Positions 10,891 to 22,065 of a DNA stretch of 64,000 nucleotides are shown here, in pieces (the stretch's first letter is position 1; every line of letters begins with the position of its first letter). The DNA is from Asterias amurensis (taxonomy: Eukaryota > Echinodermata > Asteroidea > Forcipulatida > Asteriidae). Below the pieces are notes generated by a model. That model was given only the letters and a program-made list of their open reading frames with translations. It was not told the DNA's origin and ran no database searches. Both the position numbers and the translations under genes were made by a program. The stretch lies in NCBI RefSeq assembly GCF_032118995.1, contig NC_092669.1, forward strand, positions 3,967,501 to 4,031,500, in the 5' to 3' direction.

Positions 10891-11300
10891 ACAGATTTTT
10901 ATATTTCTTCGAAGCTATTTATTTGGTTCAAGTTGATGCAACCTAATGGGTCATATTTAGCGATTTGACAATTTTTAGAAAATAATGGCTCAGGATAGAC
11001 TCCCGCTTTGCTTGTTTCTTCAACTCATTCTTCTTTCAGTTCATAAATCTTAGAAATGTTCGATGAGCAGAAAAGATAATGTGCAAATTAAACAATAACA
11101 TTGTGTTTTATGTTTTGGGGGGATGTTCTTCAAAATAACTCCAGAGAAAATAAAACATGTATAACTTTTTCAGATGAAGTTATTCTTCCCAGATTTGTAA
11201 CGTTTTGTAACAAGATAATTGACCAAGCTTTTCTAAAATGCTTTACAACCAAAAGGACTTTTGATATAAGCAACAACAAAAATGTGAAAGGCTCTTTTTC
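10891..11300. other. No gene seen
   Basis: An 84-residue open frame at 11101-11355 runs into the next MITE and has no recognisable motif. I do not call it. Confidence 0.4.
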
Positions 11301-11301
11301 A

Positions 11302-11600
11302 AAGACTTTGAAGGCATTAAACACTAATGGTAATTACTGCCCCCAAAAATTGTAAGGAAGCATAAACACTTACTTGGTAGCGAGCAAAGGAGAGCTGTTA
11401 AAAAGCATGTAGACCTTAGTGAGAACGGCTCCCTGTACTGAAGTAAATAGTTTTTTAAAAGACTTCAGTCTTTTATTAGGAATCTGAGAGCTCGCAGAAC
11501 ATAACATTTAGTGCAACAAGGGTGTTTTTAATTTCTTTATTATCTTGCTTTGATGACTAATTAAGTTAACAATTTTCACAAATGTATAAATGCAATAAAT
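11302..11600 (+). mobile_element. Family A variant MITE, 3' truncated
   Basis: Left end AGGCATTAAACACTAATGG, then the ACTTGGTAGCGAGCAAAGG and GAACGGCTCCCTG blocks. The right terminus is lost. Confidence 0.65.
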
Positions 11601-11649
11601 GAAACCGGAATCGTTCAAATTCTCAAGTAGAAAAACAATTCAACAAACT

Positions 11650-12120
11650 GAGTATCTTTCTTACCGTCAAATGTCTTAATCCATCACGGCGCCTCCTTGA
11701 CGTCCAGCAGAACACATAAAACGGCCTTCTTTAAACAGTACGCAGCATCCTCACCAAAACTCCCATCTCCACTCAACACATAGCATCCGTTAATCTAAGA
11801 TCGTCAATCTTTCAGCATTAAGTACACCTCTCCACAACCAACACCAACCAGACAGCTCTTTCCAATTTCGATTAATATTGTGAGTTTATTCCTAAGAGCC
11901 CCATAACTGGACTTTCTACCTTGTAAGCTCGAGAAAATGAATCTGAAAAAAATGATGCATCAATCACGGCTATCAAGCAAACATGTTTCAGTGGGCAGAG
12001 CGCAGATCGTGCATGACTCTGTTCAACGCACAGCTAGTGATTCGTCTTACAGCACGACCGCCAAAAACTGTCTTTAACATATTATCCTTCAACGAGCGCC
12101 CTCTTTTATAGAAAAATAAC
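11650..12120 (-). promoter_or_regulatory. Possible promoter and noncoding 5' exons, minus strand
   Basis: On the minus strand a TATAAAAG box lies at 12103-12110. Possible splice donors follow downstream (CTTACAAG then GTAGAAAG near 11920; TTTGACG then GTAAGAAAG near 11662). The sequence is less AT-rich than its surroundings and not obviously repetitive. No coding exon was found to attach to it, so this is a guess. Confidence 0.2.
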
Positions 12121-12129
12121 CAGGCTCTG

Positions 12130-12418
12130 GTTTTACGCTTGGTTAAAGCCTGAACATCTGACGTCACACTTCGCGTCTCGCGAATAACGCCAGAGAGCGG
12201 CCTTTGGCCTAGGTCAATCCCCATCCATCTTCACCTTTCACATACATTCAAATGCAGACGACCGCAAGTGCAGCTGCCAAACGTCACCTCGGACCAATCA
12301 AAACACAGATACAGAAAGCTTACGTCACTGCACGTATGGATTGTGTCCAATGAAATCACTGGACCTGAATGGCAAGTATACCTGTCTTTATCCTTGCGGA
12401 TAAAGACAGGGAACTAGA
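12130..12418 (+). mobile_element. Second short Mutator-like element
   Basis: Shares CATCTGACGTCA, AATAACGCCAGAGA, ACGACCGCAAGT, GACCAATCAAAAC and CCTGTCTTTATCCTTGCGG with the element at 4152-4548 in the same order. Possible 9-bp flanks ACGCTTGGT and ACACTTGGT differ at one base. Confidence 0.5.
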
Positions 12419-12989
12419 CTACACTTGGTACTTCAAGTGGGGGATAAAGTAATTATTTCACCACATCACCGCGTGTCATTGAATCCGTATCTTGACAATC
12501 AAATAATTGGAGAGGTGTCTTTAGTACCCGCCTACGAAGTGCTGTAATTCCATTAGGGTTTTGTCCAGAAGTTCCAGTACACTCACCCTAGCGGTCAGTG
12601 TACCTCCTGTATTACGGCACAAAGTGCATTAGAGGGCGGGGTGTAAGTCTTAAGGAATCTTGACAGCTTCTTAAGTACCGTTTGACGGTAGCCTTTGAGA
12701 AGGGGATATTGAAATAAGCTCGATGATTTGGTTGCAGTTTTTCCAAATGGTTGCCGCTTTATCGGTTTGCGAACAGAAGTTATTTTGACAGGGGTGGCGT
12801 GGTGGATATTGTTGCGTATGGACATTTTAATAAACGCTTCAACTTAACAACCAACAATATTTTGTTTTTGTGTCTGCATATGTTTGTGTCGTGTGTTGGG
12901 GTTTTCGCTTGTTTGGGACCGATGTTTGTTTGTTGGGGTGTTAGTTGAGTGTTTGATGTTGTTGTTTATGCTGTTGCTGTTAAAGATAC
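12419..12989. other. No gene seen
   Basis: Unassigned, moderately GC-balanced DNA. Short open frames on both strands lack motifs. Confidence 0.4.
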
Positions 12990-13441
12990 TTAAAGGAACT
13001 GGATACTATTGGTAATAACTCAATATAATTGTTAGCTTAAAGACTTACTTCGTAACGAACAAAGGAGAGCTGTTAATGTTTAACACATTGTGAGAAACGG
13101 CTCCTTCGGAAGTAACGTTCTTTTTCGAGAAAGAGGTAATTTCTTTTTCAAATTTCAAAAGACTTCAGGCCTGAAGCCTTTTATTGTGCATCTCAAAGCA
13201 CACAACATTTGTACAGTGGATTGTCTAGTACATCTATATTGGACATTGGACATTCATGAAGCATGTGTACATTCATGTGGCAGATTGATGGGAGTTTACA
13301 AACACTAAAATTGGCTGAAATTGCCTATTCCGTCATGTCGCAGGATTGATTTACGGTATACAAACACACGCTCATGAATTGAAATAACATTGCTATTCCC
13401 TAAAACGTTTATCTTCAAAATAAGACTGAGACTGGTTCTTA
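12990..13441 (+). repeat. Second copy of the composite repeat block
   Basis: Partial family A variant (12990-13205) followed by the 235-bp unit (13206-13437). It leads directly into the family A copy that the large CACTG element later interrupted. Confidence 0.8.
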
Positions 13442-14884
13442 AGGCAGTGGACACTATTGGTAATTACTCAAAAAATAAATTAGCATTAAACCTTACTTGG
13501 TAACAAGTAATGGGTAGAGATTGATAGTACACTGTAAAACCCGGTGTTTAACTTCTGAACACATAGTTAAACGCAAATCTGTAACACTTTTTGAACACCT
13601 AAACGTGTATATGAATAAACACATGAACACATGTTTATAGTTGAACATAACGTTTATTTTTAAAACACATAGTATTTATATATAAACACACTAACATGTT
13701 TAACAATGATGTTTATAAACTAAACATGTCTTAAATGTAAACGTGCTTATGCGTTTAAGGGATACACACATTGACGCGTATATGGCTTGTAACACTTTTT
13801 GAACACTTAAACGCGTTTATAAAAATGAGACATGTTTAAAAACTAAACACTCTTTTAAAATTCCCCAAGAATGTTCAATTTCAAAGGAACAAAATCAAGG
13901 GAACAAAATCAAGGAAACAAAACAGATGTTCATGTAAATAACTGTTTTTACACTTTTGAAAGATTTTGAGATTTTGTTTTTACAGCCTTTTTGTACAAGT
14001 TACTTTTTGCTTGTATCTTATTAATAAATGATTTGGAGCAGTAACAAAATCATTGTTTTTTTTATAAGATGTCTGTCAGGAAATTGGACCACAACCCTCA
14101 GCTGGCCATATTTATCCCAGTTCTTTCAAAACACTTCAGATTTAAATAAACTAGTTATCATTTTTCTTAATCGATGCTATAACAAACATGTTACACTTTC
14201 TATTTTCCTGTGAATTAACCGGTTCCAATATTCCAACTATGGCAGACAATGCTTTTAAATAAAGTAAAACATTATTTCTAAACATACTGTAAGTTCTTCA
14301 TCCAAAATTAACCACATGTAATTTTTGAGACCAATTTATTTTTGGTTTGTCAGTAATGCGTCTTAAACAAAGATAGAAATTTTGCAAAATAATACTTAAT
14401 TACAGATATCATAGTTAATTGCACAGGAACTTACAGGCTTTTAAAATTTTACCATGTCAGTAAGAGTAAAAAAGGCAGACAATTGTAGGCTTTCTATTTA
14501 TCGGTGAAATTTTGTTTAGCAAGAGTCCGTTTGTCTGATCAGTATCCCCAAAAAAGGGTTTTACTGAAATCTTGTCCAATTAAAATAATGTCCTCATATT
14601 GTGCATTTTGCAAAATAGAGCACCATTGTACTATTTTAAAAGTTCTCAAATGAAAACAAATCTTTGTATAATGAGCCACTCGGTAAACTGCCTTTTTCCA
14701 TAATGTACTTGAACTCAAAACACTCAACTCCAAATGTACATATAAACAAAAGGCTCATAAGAACAATATGCTATATAAAATCTTCTTGTAATAATGCCAC
14801 TGTCATTACATAAGGGTGAAGGTTCAGTAAGTATGACTGAATAATTCATCACAAACACATCATATTATTCAGACAGCTTTTTGC

Positions 14885-17296
14885 TCAGTACAGTGCTGAA
14901 AGATCTGTATTTTGCACTTTTCTTCCCATCGAAGGGTATGCCCCTAGGTGAGTCTGCAATATACCCAAAAGCTGAGAGTACATCTTGGGGTATTCCAGGT
15001 GAAACACATAGTACACTCCAAGCAAAGTTATAATGGCTGAAGTTACAGTTTTATCCGTGCTTGTGTGGCATCTAATGTTAACACCGTCTCCAGAGATGAA
15101 AATGCCTATTATGGCACCGCCCCTCTTTATTACCAAGATCCGTGGCGGTTCTAATTCAGCAGTTTTCAGGGCTGCTTCTACTTCACCATCAGGAATATCC
15201 TGAAAATAAAAAAAATAAAAATAATCAATATTTTAATTGCATGCTGCCTTTTCATTTAACTAATAATTATTATTGCACCGTCCATATCACACCTGCTCCT
15301 TTACACTGTTCCCACTTCGTATTGCACTATTTGAAGCTGCGCATTAATGCTTTTAAAACAAATCTTTATCACAATGCATGTGACATCACAGAGAACCAGC
15401 CATGTAAGCAAGTGGCCAGTTTTCGTAGGCATTCCTTAAAGCCATTGGACCCTTTCGGTACAGAAAAAAAAAAAAAAAGTTCACAGATTTACAAATAATT
15501 TACAGGGTTTACAGAAGGTAATGGTGAAAGACTTCTCTTGAAATATTAGTCCATGAAATGCTTTACTTTTTGAGAAAACGGTAAAACAATATAAATGCTC
15601 GTTAACGAGAATTACGGATTTGTTATAAACACATGTCATGACACGGCGAAACGCGCGAAAACAGGAGTGGGTTTTCCCGTTATTTTCTCCCGACTCCGAT
15701 GTCTGATTGAGCCTAAATTTCCACAGGATTGTTATTTTATATATAAGTTGTGATACACGAAGTGTGGGACTTGGACAATACTGTTTACCGAAAGTGTATA
15801 ATGGCTTTAAGACTATCATTTTTAAAGAAAAAAATAATGTAAAATTATACAGGAATGCACAAAATGATTTTTTCAAACAGAATTATTAAAAAAAAATTAT
15901 GAGGTGTATTAACATAAAAGCATCTGTCTTTAATATTTCCCCTCTTGAAAAAACAACTCTTATGACATCGACTGCCATGGGCCATGGTTAATAACAATCT
16001 ACTTTAAATTTTGTTGTGCACATGTAAGGCAAATTATAATGGGAGACTTTCAGACACCAGGGCCCAATTTCATAGAGCTGCTAAGCACAAAAATTTGCTT
16101 AGCAAAAAATTTCTTCCTTGATAAAAACAGGATTACCAACCAAATTTCCACGTGATTTTCAGCATTAGCAAACAACACCTGGATACCAGTAACAAGCAAT
16201 ATACAACACATGGAAATTTGGTTAGTAATCCTGTTTTTATCAAGGAAGAAATTTTATGCTAAGCAAATTGTTGTGCTTAGCAGCTCTATGAAATTGGGCT
16301 ACTATATAAACAATATAAATGTCCATTGTTTACACCATTCTGAACATACTGGTGATACTTCAAACAATGAAAAAACCCAGTATGCTGCCACCCATCTTTC
16401 TCCAAAGTCTCCCATTAAAGAATCTTGGCACATGTACCTCTTCAAGGGGACAGCATAATAAATGAACAATTGTTAAAGTTCAGTCTAACTTTCAAGTCAA
16501 GAACTGCATAACATTCACAAACCTCTTTGATGGTAATGACAGACTTGCTCTTTGTCCCTTTCCCCTTCTCAAACCCTGTTGCTCTCTCTATGTAATGAAT
16601 GATAGGTATACACCTCTCGGGTTCCTGTGTAGAGTTTCAGGGAGGAAAACCAAAACAAAACAATGTCAATACAAAATGGACACAAAAGACTGCAGAACAA
16701 AATAAAAATACATTTACATTTTAAGGTTTAATGATTCTGCCGAGCTGTAGTGTTAGTCCAGGTGGGGGGGGGGGGGGGGGGGTTGTGATGACGAATTTTT
16801 TTTAAAGGTTTTCATACAGTAATTCTACTTTTAAAAAAGACAACCTTGTTGAGAACCTTTGTGGTAGATAGCTACACTGTTTAAGAAGTGTTTGAGTAAA
16901 AGCCGAGCATAGGCCCATACTAGCAAATGTTTTTGTACAAATGGGCAGCGACCCAAAGCTAGACTGGACAAGTATAGCCTGGCCACTTTTCTGTGCAAAG
17001 AATCAGTGCTAATTTTTCAATGAGTATTCAGAGAAAGTGACTTAGATGGCTGCAGAATAGTGTGCAGATAAAATCAATGTAACTTTGCCTTACTAAATTG
17101 GCTACACTGTAGGGGAGACTAATCAAAAATCAAGTTTCAGTAAAATATCATATTGCAAATATGATATAGTCTTAATTTTAGTGTGTACCTTGACTGATGC
17201 ACCAATGATGCCTTCAACAGCACTCATGAACAGCTCTGTCTTAGAAGTAATCGATTGGGACGATTCTCTGATGACCTTGAGGAAATCATGCATAAT
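14885..17296 (-). CDS. SAMD3-like C-terminal domain protein, 3 coding exons
   Basis: Coding exons on the minus strand: 17189-17296, 16523-16624 and 14885-15199, joined in phase 0. Each has clean AG acceptors and GT donors (GTACAC and GTTTGT). The likely start is the ATG at 17291-17293, giving 173 residues. An upstream noncoding exon may end at a donor near 18240. The C-terminal part contains LLGVYYVFHLEYP followed by LLGILQTHL. This resembles the last domain of the SAMD3-like proteins common in fish and invertebrates (pattern LxxxYxxxLxYP...LQ). The SAM domain and most of the family's usual length are absent. The whole gene sits inside the CACTG-ended transposon. Function unknown; family assignment is from memory. 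Confidence 0.6.
15440..15806. mobile_element. Family C TTAA MITE in intron
   Basis: Intact termini GCCATTGGACCCTTTCGG and CCGAAAGTGTATAATGGC with TTAA at both ends. It lies in the last intron of the SAMD3-like gene. Confidence 0.85.
16060..16303. mobile_element. Hairpin element family G
   Basis: Inverted ends GGGCCCAATTTCATAGAGC and GCTCTATGAAATTGGGC, with nested TTGCTTAGC repeats forming a long foldback. In the last intron of the SAMD3-like gene. A G run of about 20 lies in the next intron at 16763-16783. Confidence 0.85.
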
Positions 17297-17681
17297 CTGG
17301 TGATAAAGTAAATAAATACATGTAGAGAAAATTACTAAAATAAAATCCTTTCTGGGTTTAAGTTTTTTGCTGTTTGCCGAAAACACTGTATAAAAACCTA
17401 CAAGGTAAACAATGCAATTTCAAATGTAGAAATTAATGCAAGCAAGCAATATAGGCCAACAGCCCAAGAATAAACAACTGGGCCTGAGGCCATGATGGGC
17501 TGGCCTTGGCCTCTGTTGCCTTGTGCCTGCCACCCTTGTTTGTGCCCCTTTTGCTTTTAAATGCTTTCTGCAAAAGTGTAATCTGTACACCTTTTAAAGA
17601 TTTTAATACCCAGTCATTGGAAGTTGCTCATTGCATTGAAAAATGAAACTGAAGATGGTCTCTTAAGTCTAATAAATTCCT

Positions 17682-17855
17682 GGGGTGGATTTCACAAAGG
17701 TAGTCCTAACTTAGGACTAGTCCTAGGCAATGCTAAGAGATAGGACTAGTCCTAAGTTAGGACCAGTAACTCATCCTAACTTAGGACTGGTCCTATCTCT
17801 TAGCATTGCCTAGGACTAGTCCTAAGTTAGGACTACCTTTGTGAAATCCACCCCT
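17682..17855. mobile_element. Hairpin element family H, near-perfect foldback
   Basis: GGGGTGGATTTCACAAAGG is inverted at the right end, and the arms carry TCCTAACTTAGGACTAGTCC. The two arms are almost identical, suggesting recent activity or strong conversion. Confidence 0.85.
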
Positions 17856-18299
17856 GGCCTACTAAGCTAAGCCTCACTACATAATACACTGTTCTAATCT
17901 GCCATGAACCATGCACAGCCCACAAAATCCACCCACACAACACACTATACAAAGTCTAACTATGAACGTAGGATGAGTTTAACTACAGTAGGCATACATG
18001 TACATGTACGTCATTTCGTCATAGTGTAGTCGTACTGTACTACTACTCTAGTAATACTAATAGTAGCCTGAGTAAGCTTATATGCACAGTTCATTGCACT
18101 GTCGTGTGCACAGAACCCTACGACAACGAGCCAACAAAATCACTAATACCAACGGCAACTAATGCATTACTAATTCTTTTACGGTTTCGAGGTTGACCTT
18201 GAAATATATAAAAACAAAATAAGCATGCTCAAACCTGTGACAAGTATTACTTGATCTGTAGAGAAACTGAGTGAGATCATGGAGGCTGGACACCACGAA

Positions 18300-18363
18300 C
18301 AATGGCGACTCCGCACTTGTGGTCAGGCGGTTGAGAGGAGGTCAAGGTGCTATTGCGCATGCG
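18300..18363 (-). promoter_or_regulatory. Promoter-like region with NRF1 and YY1 type sites
   Basis: TGCGCATGCG at 18354-18363 matches the NRF1 palindrome. GCCATT on the minus strand at 18301-18306 fits a YY1 core. Both motifs are typical of TATA-less housekeeping promoters. The position suits the 5' end of the minus-strand gene running to 14885. The start site itself is not determined. Confidence 0.4.
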
Positions 18364-19019
18364 TATATTTTTCCATGGAGAATTATTGCCCGCGAAAAAT
18401 ACTAAACGCGGCGTTTACGTTTCAAGCTGATTGTCAGCATTATGTTTATGTGGTTGTTTGGTGGAAAGAAAAGAACAAAAAAGCACCCTCAACCAAACTA
18501 ATTAATATTAGCCAACGTCTATTATGCACGAACTAACACATCCTTGGCGTAATTATGCCCCTTGCAGCCTGAATTCAGCAAATGAAATACACACCCACAC
18601 GATTACGACTGAACACGTGTTTACAATAGTGAATATAAATGCATAGTGTTTTAGTTATAAACTCTTTATGTGTTTATGTGTTTAACGTATAAACGCGTCA
18701 TGCGTCACCGGTTTTACAGTGTATAAAACATTGTGAGAAACGGCTCCCTCTGAAGTAGTTTTTCGAGAAAGAAGTAATTGTCCACGAATTTGGTTCCGAG
18801 ACCTCAGATTTAGAATTTGAGGTCTTAAAATCAAGCATCTAAAAGCACACAACTTTGTGCGACAAGGATGTTTTTTCGTTCATTAATATCTCGCAACTGC
18901 GACGACCAATTGAGGTCAGGTTTGTTATTTTGTGCATATGTTGAGATACATCAAGTGAGAAGACTGGTCTTTGACAATGAAGCATGTATACATTCATGTG
19001 GCAGATTGGACATTGGCCA

Positions 19020-19283
19020 TTCCCATAGGTTTGTACAGTAAATCTATACCTTAGTGACTACTACATAGTGTACGTCGATATTGGGTATTGGACATTCATG
19101 AAGCATGTGTACATTCATGTGGCAGATGATGGGGAGTTTACAAACACAAGATCATTGGCTGAGATTGCCTATTCCATTATGTCGCAGGATTGATTTACAG
19201 TATACAAACACAAGATCATGAAATGAAATAACCTTGCTATTCCCTTAAACTGTTACCTTCAAAATAAGACCGAGACTGGTTCT
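19020..19283 (+). repeat. Third copy of the 235-bp unit
   Basis: Contains CATGAAGCATGTGTACATTC and GTCGCAGGATTGATTTAC. It is preceded by one unit of the 58-bp minisatellite motif (GGCCATTCCCATAGGTTTG) and again leads straight into a family A copy. Confidence 0.8.
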
Positions 19284-19677
19284 TTAAAGGCAGTGGACAC
19301 TATTGGTAATTACTCAAAAAATAAGCATAAAACCTTACTTGGTAACGAGTAATGGGTAGAGGTTGGTAGTATAAAACATTGTGAGAAACGGCTCCCTCTA
19401 AAGTAACGTAGTTTTCGAGAAAGAAGTAATTGTCCACGAATTTGATTTCGAGACCTCAGATTTAGAATTTGAGGTCTCGAAATCAAGCATATGAAAGCAC
19501 ACAACTTCGTGTGACCATGGTGCGACAAGGGTGTTTTTTCGTTCATTAATATCTCGCAACTGCGACGAACAATTGAGCTCAAATTTTCACAGGTTTGTCA
19601 TTTTATGCATTATGTTGAGATACACCATCTGTGAAGACTAGTCTTTGACAATTACCAATAGTGTCCAGTGTCTTTAA
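19284..19677 (+). mobile_element. Family A TTAA MITE, full length
   Basis: TTAA at 19284-19287 and 19674-19677, with the internal palindrome GATTTCGAGACCTCAG/GAGGTCTCGAAATC intact. Confidence 0.9.
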
Positions 19678-19892
19678 GATTGTATTCCCCCCTGCCTAGA
19701 ATTGATTTCAAACCCACGCAGAAATCAGAACCACAGCGTTGCACTTGGAATTTTCTGGAGCAATCATCGAAGACCAAATTAAGAAGCAGCAGCTAACCGG
19801 TGATGCATAATCCTATAGGTACTTACAAGTTAATGAAGTGACATTGTAATTTCATGGTGAACCTGTTTTTAGGAAAAAAACACATGTTTTAC

Positions 19893-20600
19893 AAAACACA
19901 AAACACATGTTTTACCTCCAGAACGTGGAGTGTACACGCTTGTTAGGGAGACGATCTGATTGGACCAAAGTAGGCTGGAAAGCATTGCAAGTATAAATAC
20001 ACTAGCTTCCCAAACTAGAAGAAAACAAATTGTTTAAAGGCAGTGGACACCATTGGCAATTACTCAAAATAATTATTAGCATAAAACCTTACTTGCTAGC
20101 AGTGGAGAGCAAATGGTAGTATACAACATTGTGATAAAACGCTCCATGTGATGAAGTGAGTAGTTTTCGAGAAAAAAGTAATTTTCCACGAATTTGATTT
20201 CGAGACCTCAGATTTAGAATTTGGGGGCTCGAAATCAAGCGTCTGAAAGCACACAACCTCGTGGGTCAAGGGTGTTTTTTATTTTATTCATATCTGGCAA
20301 CTTTGACGACCAATTGAGCTGAATTTTTCACAGGTTTGTTATTTTATTCCTATGTTGAGACACACCAAGTGAGACGACTGGTCTTTGACACTTACCAATA
20401 GTGTCCACTGTCTTTAAGGAGACAAATTCACATGTTTTACCTCCAGAATGTGGAGTGCTTCACGTTTTTTTAGGGAGAAGATCTGATTGGACCAAAGTAG
20501 GCTGGAAAGCATGGCCAGGATCATCAAGTTATATATATACATTAACACTCGTATAACTTTATAGCAGACTAGCTTCCCAACTTGTTGCAAAAAAAAAAAT
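19893..20600 (+). repeat. Direct duplication flanking a MITE
   Basis: Arms 19893-20033 and 20418-20600 share ACATGTTTTACCTCCAGAA, GATCTGATTGGACCAAAG and ACTAGCTTCCCAA. The full family A element 20034-20417 lies precisely between them. The 19678-19892 interval holds nothing recognisable. Confidence 0.8.
20034..20417 (+). mobile_element. Family A TTAA MITE, full length
   Basis: TTAA-bordered, termini AGGCAGTGGACACCATTGG and CCAATAGTGTCCACTGTC. Located at the junction of a long direct duplication. Confidence 0.9.
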
Positions 20601-20657
20601 GCTTTAACATTTGTCCCTGCATATTTGTACTAACGTTAACACAACAGTCTAAGTATC

Positions 20658-20985
20658 TTAAAGGTACATTACAGAATTGGTTTTGCTGACAAAACAGTTG
20701 CTGGCAGTGTAAGCACTTCATGTAATCCACCAGATATATAAGCTGACAAACCTGTCGAAGTTTGAGATCGATCGGCCCTCTGGGTTCCTAAAAAAATAGC
20801 GAAACACCGATTCACATTTTTGCATGACGTCGATGCAAAAAGAAAAATTAATAAAACGCTCACTGAGCGATAAACTCCAGACGCGAAATAAGATTATTTA
20901 TTAACAAATATTATGACCATTCAAACAATAACATTATTTTTATGGGAAGTTTTCTACTATCATCATCTTTAGACCGTGTAAGTTG
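20658..20985 (+). mobile_element. Family E MITE, 3' truncated
   Basis: Starts AGGTACATTACAGAATTGG after TTAA and keeps the GACAAACCTGTCGAAG and CGATGCAAAAA blocks. The right terminus is missing. Confidence 0.7.
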
Positions 20986-20994
20986 TATGCGTAT

Positions 20995-21056
20995 GTAACC
21001 CACACTCCGCAGAGCAGAGACACAAGATCTAAGGTTCAGTGCTCTTACCGCTCGCC
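20995..21056 (-). repeat. tRNA-like SINE A head fragment
   Basis: In reverse it reads GAGCGGTAAGAGCACTGAAC ... GAGTGTGGGTTA, matching the class II tRNA-like head of SINE A but without a complete B box. Confidence 0.45.
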
Positions 21057-21059
21057 CCC

Positions 21060-21504
21060 CCCCCACTCTCCCCCCGCCCCATCCCCACCCCAAACCGACT
21101 TCAATTAATTTTGTCGCTGTCGCTTAATATTCCACCAGACATCTCTTCAGAAGGAATGAGTAATGACACTCTCTTCAAATACCTCAACAAACCACACACG
21201 TAAATGTTTCCACCAGCTCCCCTCGACTCAATGAAGAAGATGAACAAAAAATGACTTGAACATTGATCCGTCAGCCAAAAAAAAATGCACTCTGAGATTG
21301 TCCCTCTTTTAATCTTTACATCTATGTAGGTTGTACTTTTGCACACTTGATAGTGGCTTCCATTGATGATTTTTCTTTATACACGTCTGTTAATTAAGTT
21401 GGTCAAGTGCTGTGGCATAAGGCCCTTGTCTTAAGCTTCTTATTGGTGCATCTCGATCGATCAGAGCAACTGAACCAATCCATTCCGCCGGATCATCATT
21501 TCCA
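21060..21504. other. No gene; C-rich run then unassigned DNA
   Basis: Begins with a C-rich low-complexity patch (21052-21085). The rest lacks supported features. Confidence 0.4.
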
Positions 21505-22065
21505 TACCAGATCGAGAGCTAGTCTTCCGTACGTGCCGAAGACTTGCACCTAATTGCTTTCAACTAAAACTGCATGCAGCGTTTTCGAAACTGTGACATC
21601 TAACTGTTCAAACCCCGTAAGGAAAGCACTGAATAACGGACGGGCCCGAGCTGAAACCCCAAGCCTTTCAGAGCTAGTAGTGCCGAATACTTGCACCTAA
21701 TTGCTTTCAACTAAAACTGCAGGCAACGTTTTCGAATCTGCGACATCCAACTGTTTGAAAGCCAGCGATGAAAGCACACGCTTTCTGAAAAACTTACGGG
21801 CCCGAGCCGAAACCCAATACATAGCCTTGGTCTCGCGAACGGACATGAAGTAGAATACTTGCACCTAATTTCGTTCAATTAAACTAACTTCGTGCAGATG
21901 GGGCGTTTGTGCAACTGCGAATTTGAGATAGGCTTCGGCGTGAGCTCCATCTAACTGTTTGAAACCCCGTAAGGAAAGCACACACTTTCTGAATAGCTGG
22001 CGGGGCTCGAGCCAAAGCCCAACCCCAAGCCTTGGTTTCGAAAGCAGCCTGAAGTAGAAGTAGGC
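21505..22065. repeat. Three diverged ~170-bp tandem units
   Basis: Each unit has, in order, ACTTGCACCTAATT, a CAACT block, CATCTAACTGTT or near, AAGGAAAGCAC, CGGGCCCGAGC or near, and CCAAGCCTT. Starts are near 21510, 21669 and 21845. The units are GC-richer than the surroundings, and the third has an extra ~50 bp. The minus-strand open frame across the third unit is not kept in the other two, so coding is unlikely. Confidence 0.75.

Larger units (their letters stand above)
13530..18721. mobile_element. CACTA-like DNA transposon carrying a gene
   Basis: The ends are inverted repeats, CACTGTAAAACCCGGTG on the left and the complement of CACTGTAAAACCGGTG on the right. Each is bordered by TA (13528-13529, 18722-18723). 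Both subterminal regions (13535-13880 and 18600-18700) are dense in short TAAACAC/GTGTTTA repeats, as in the EnSpm/CACTA group, whose termini begin CACTA or CACTG. No transposase was seen. The interior holds a minus-strand gene with its promoter-like region, plus nested elements at 15440-15806, 16060-16303 and 17682-17855. Superfamily placement is inference from the termini. Confidence 0.7.
13438..18980 (+). mobile_element. Family A MITE split by a 5.2-kb insertion
   Basis: The left part (13438-13529) ends in TTGATAGTA and the right part resumes at 18722 with TATAAAACATTGTGAG. Removing the insertion and one TA restores the family sequence TTGATAGTATAAAAC. The right end is truncated near 18980. 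Confidence 0.9.

Noticed and set aside
15481-15876. 131-residue minus-strand open frame
   Set aside because: Lies across a family C MITE within an intron of the SAMD3-like gene.
18279-18536. 85-residue plus-strand frame near the promoter-like region
   Set aside because: Overlaps the NRF1/YY1 motifs and subterminal transposon repeats; no motif and no downstream exon found, although a divergent transcript cannot be excluded.
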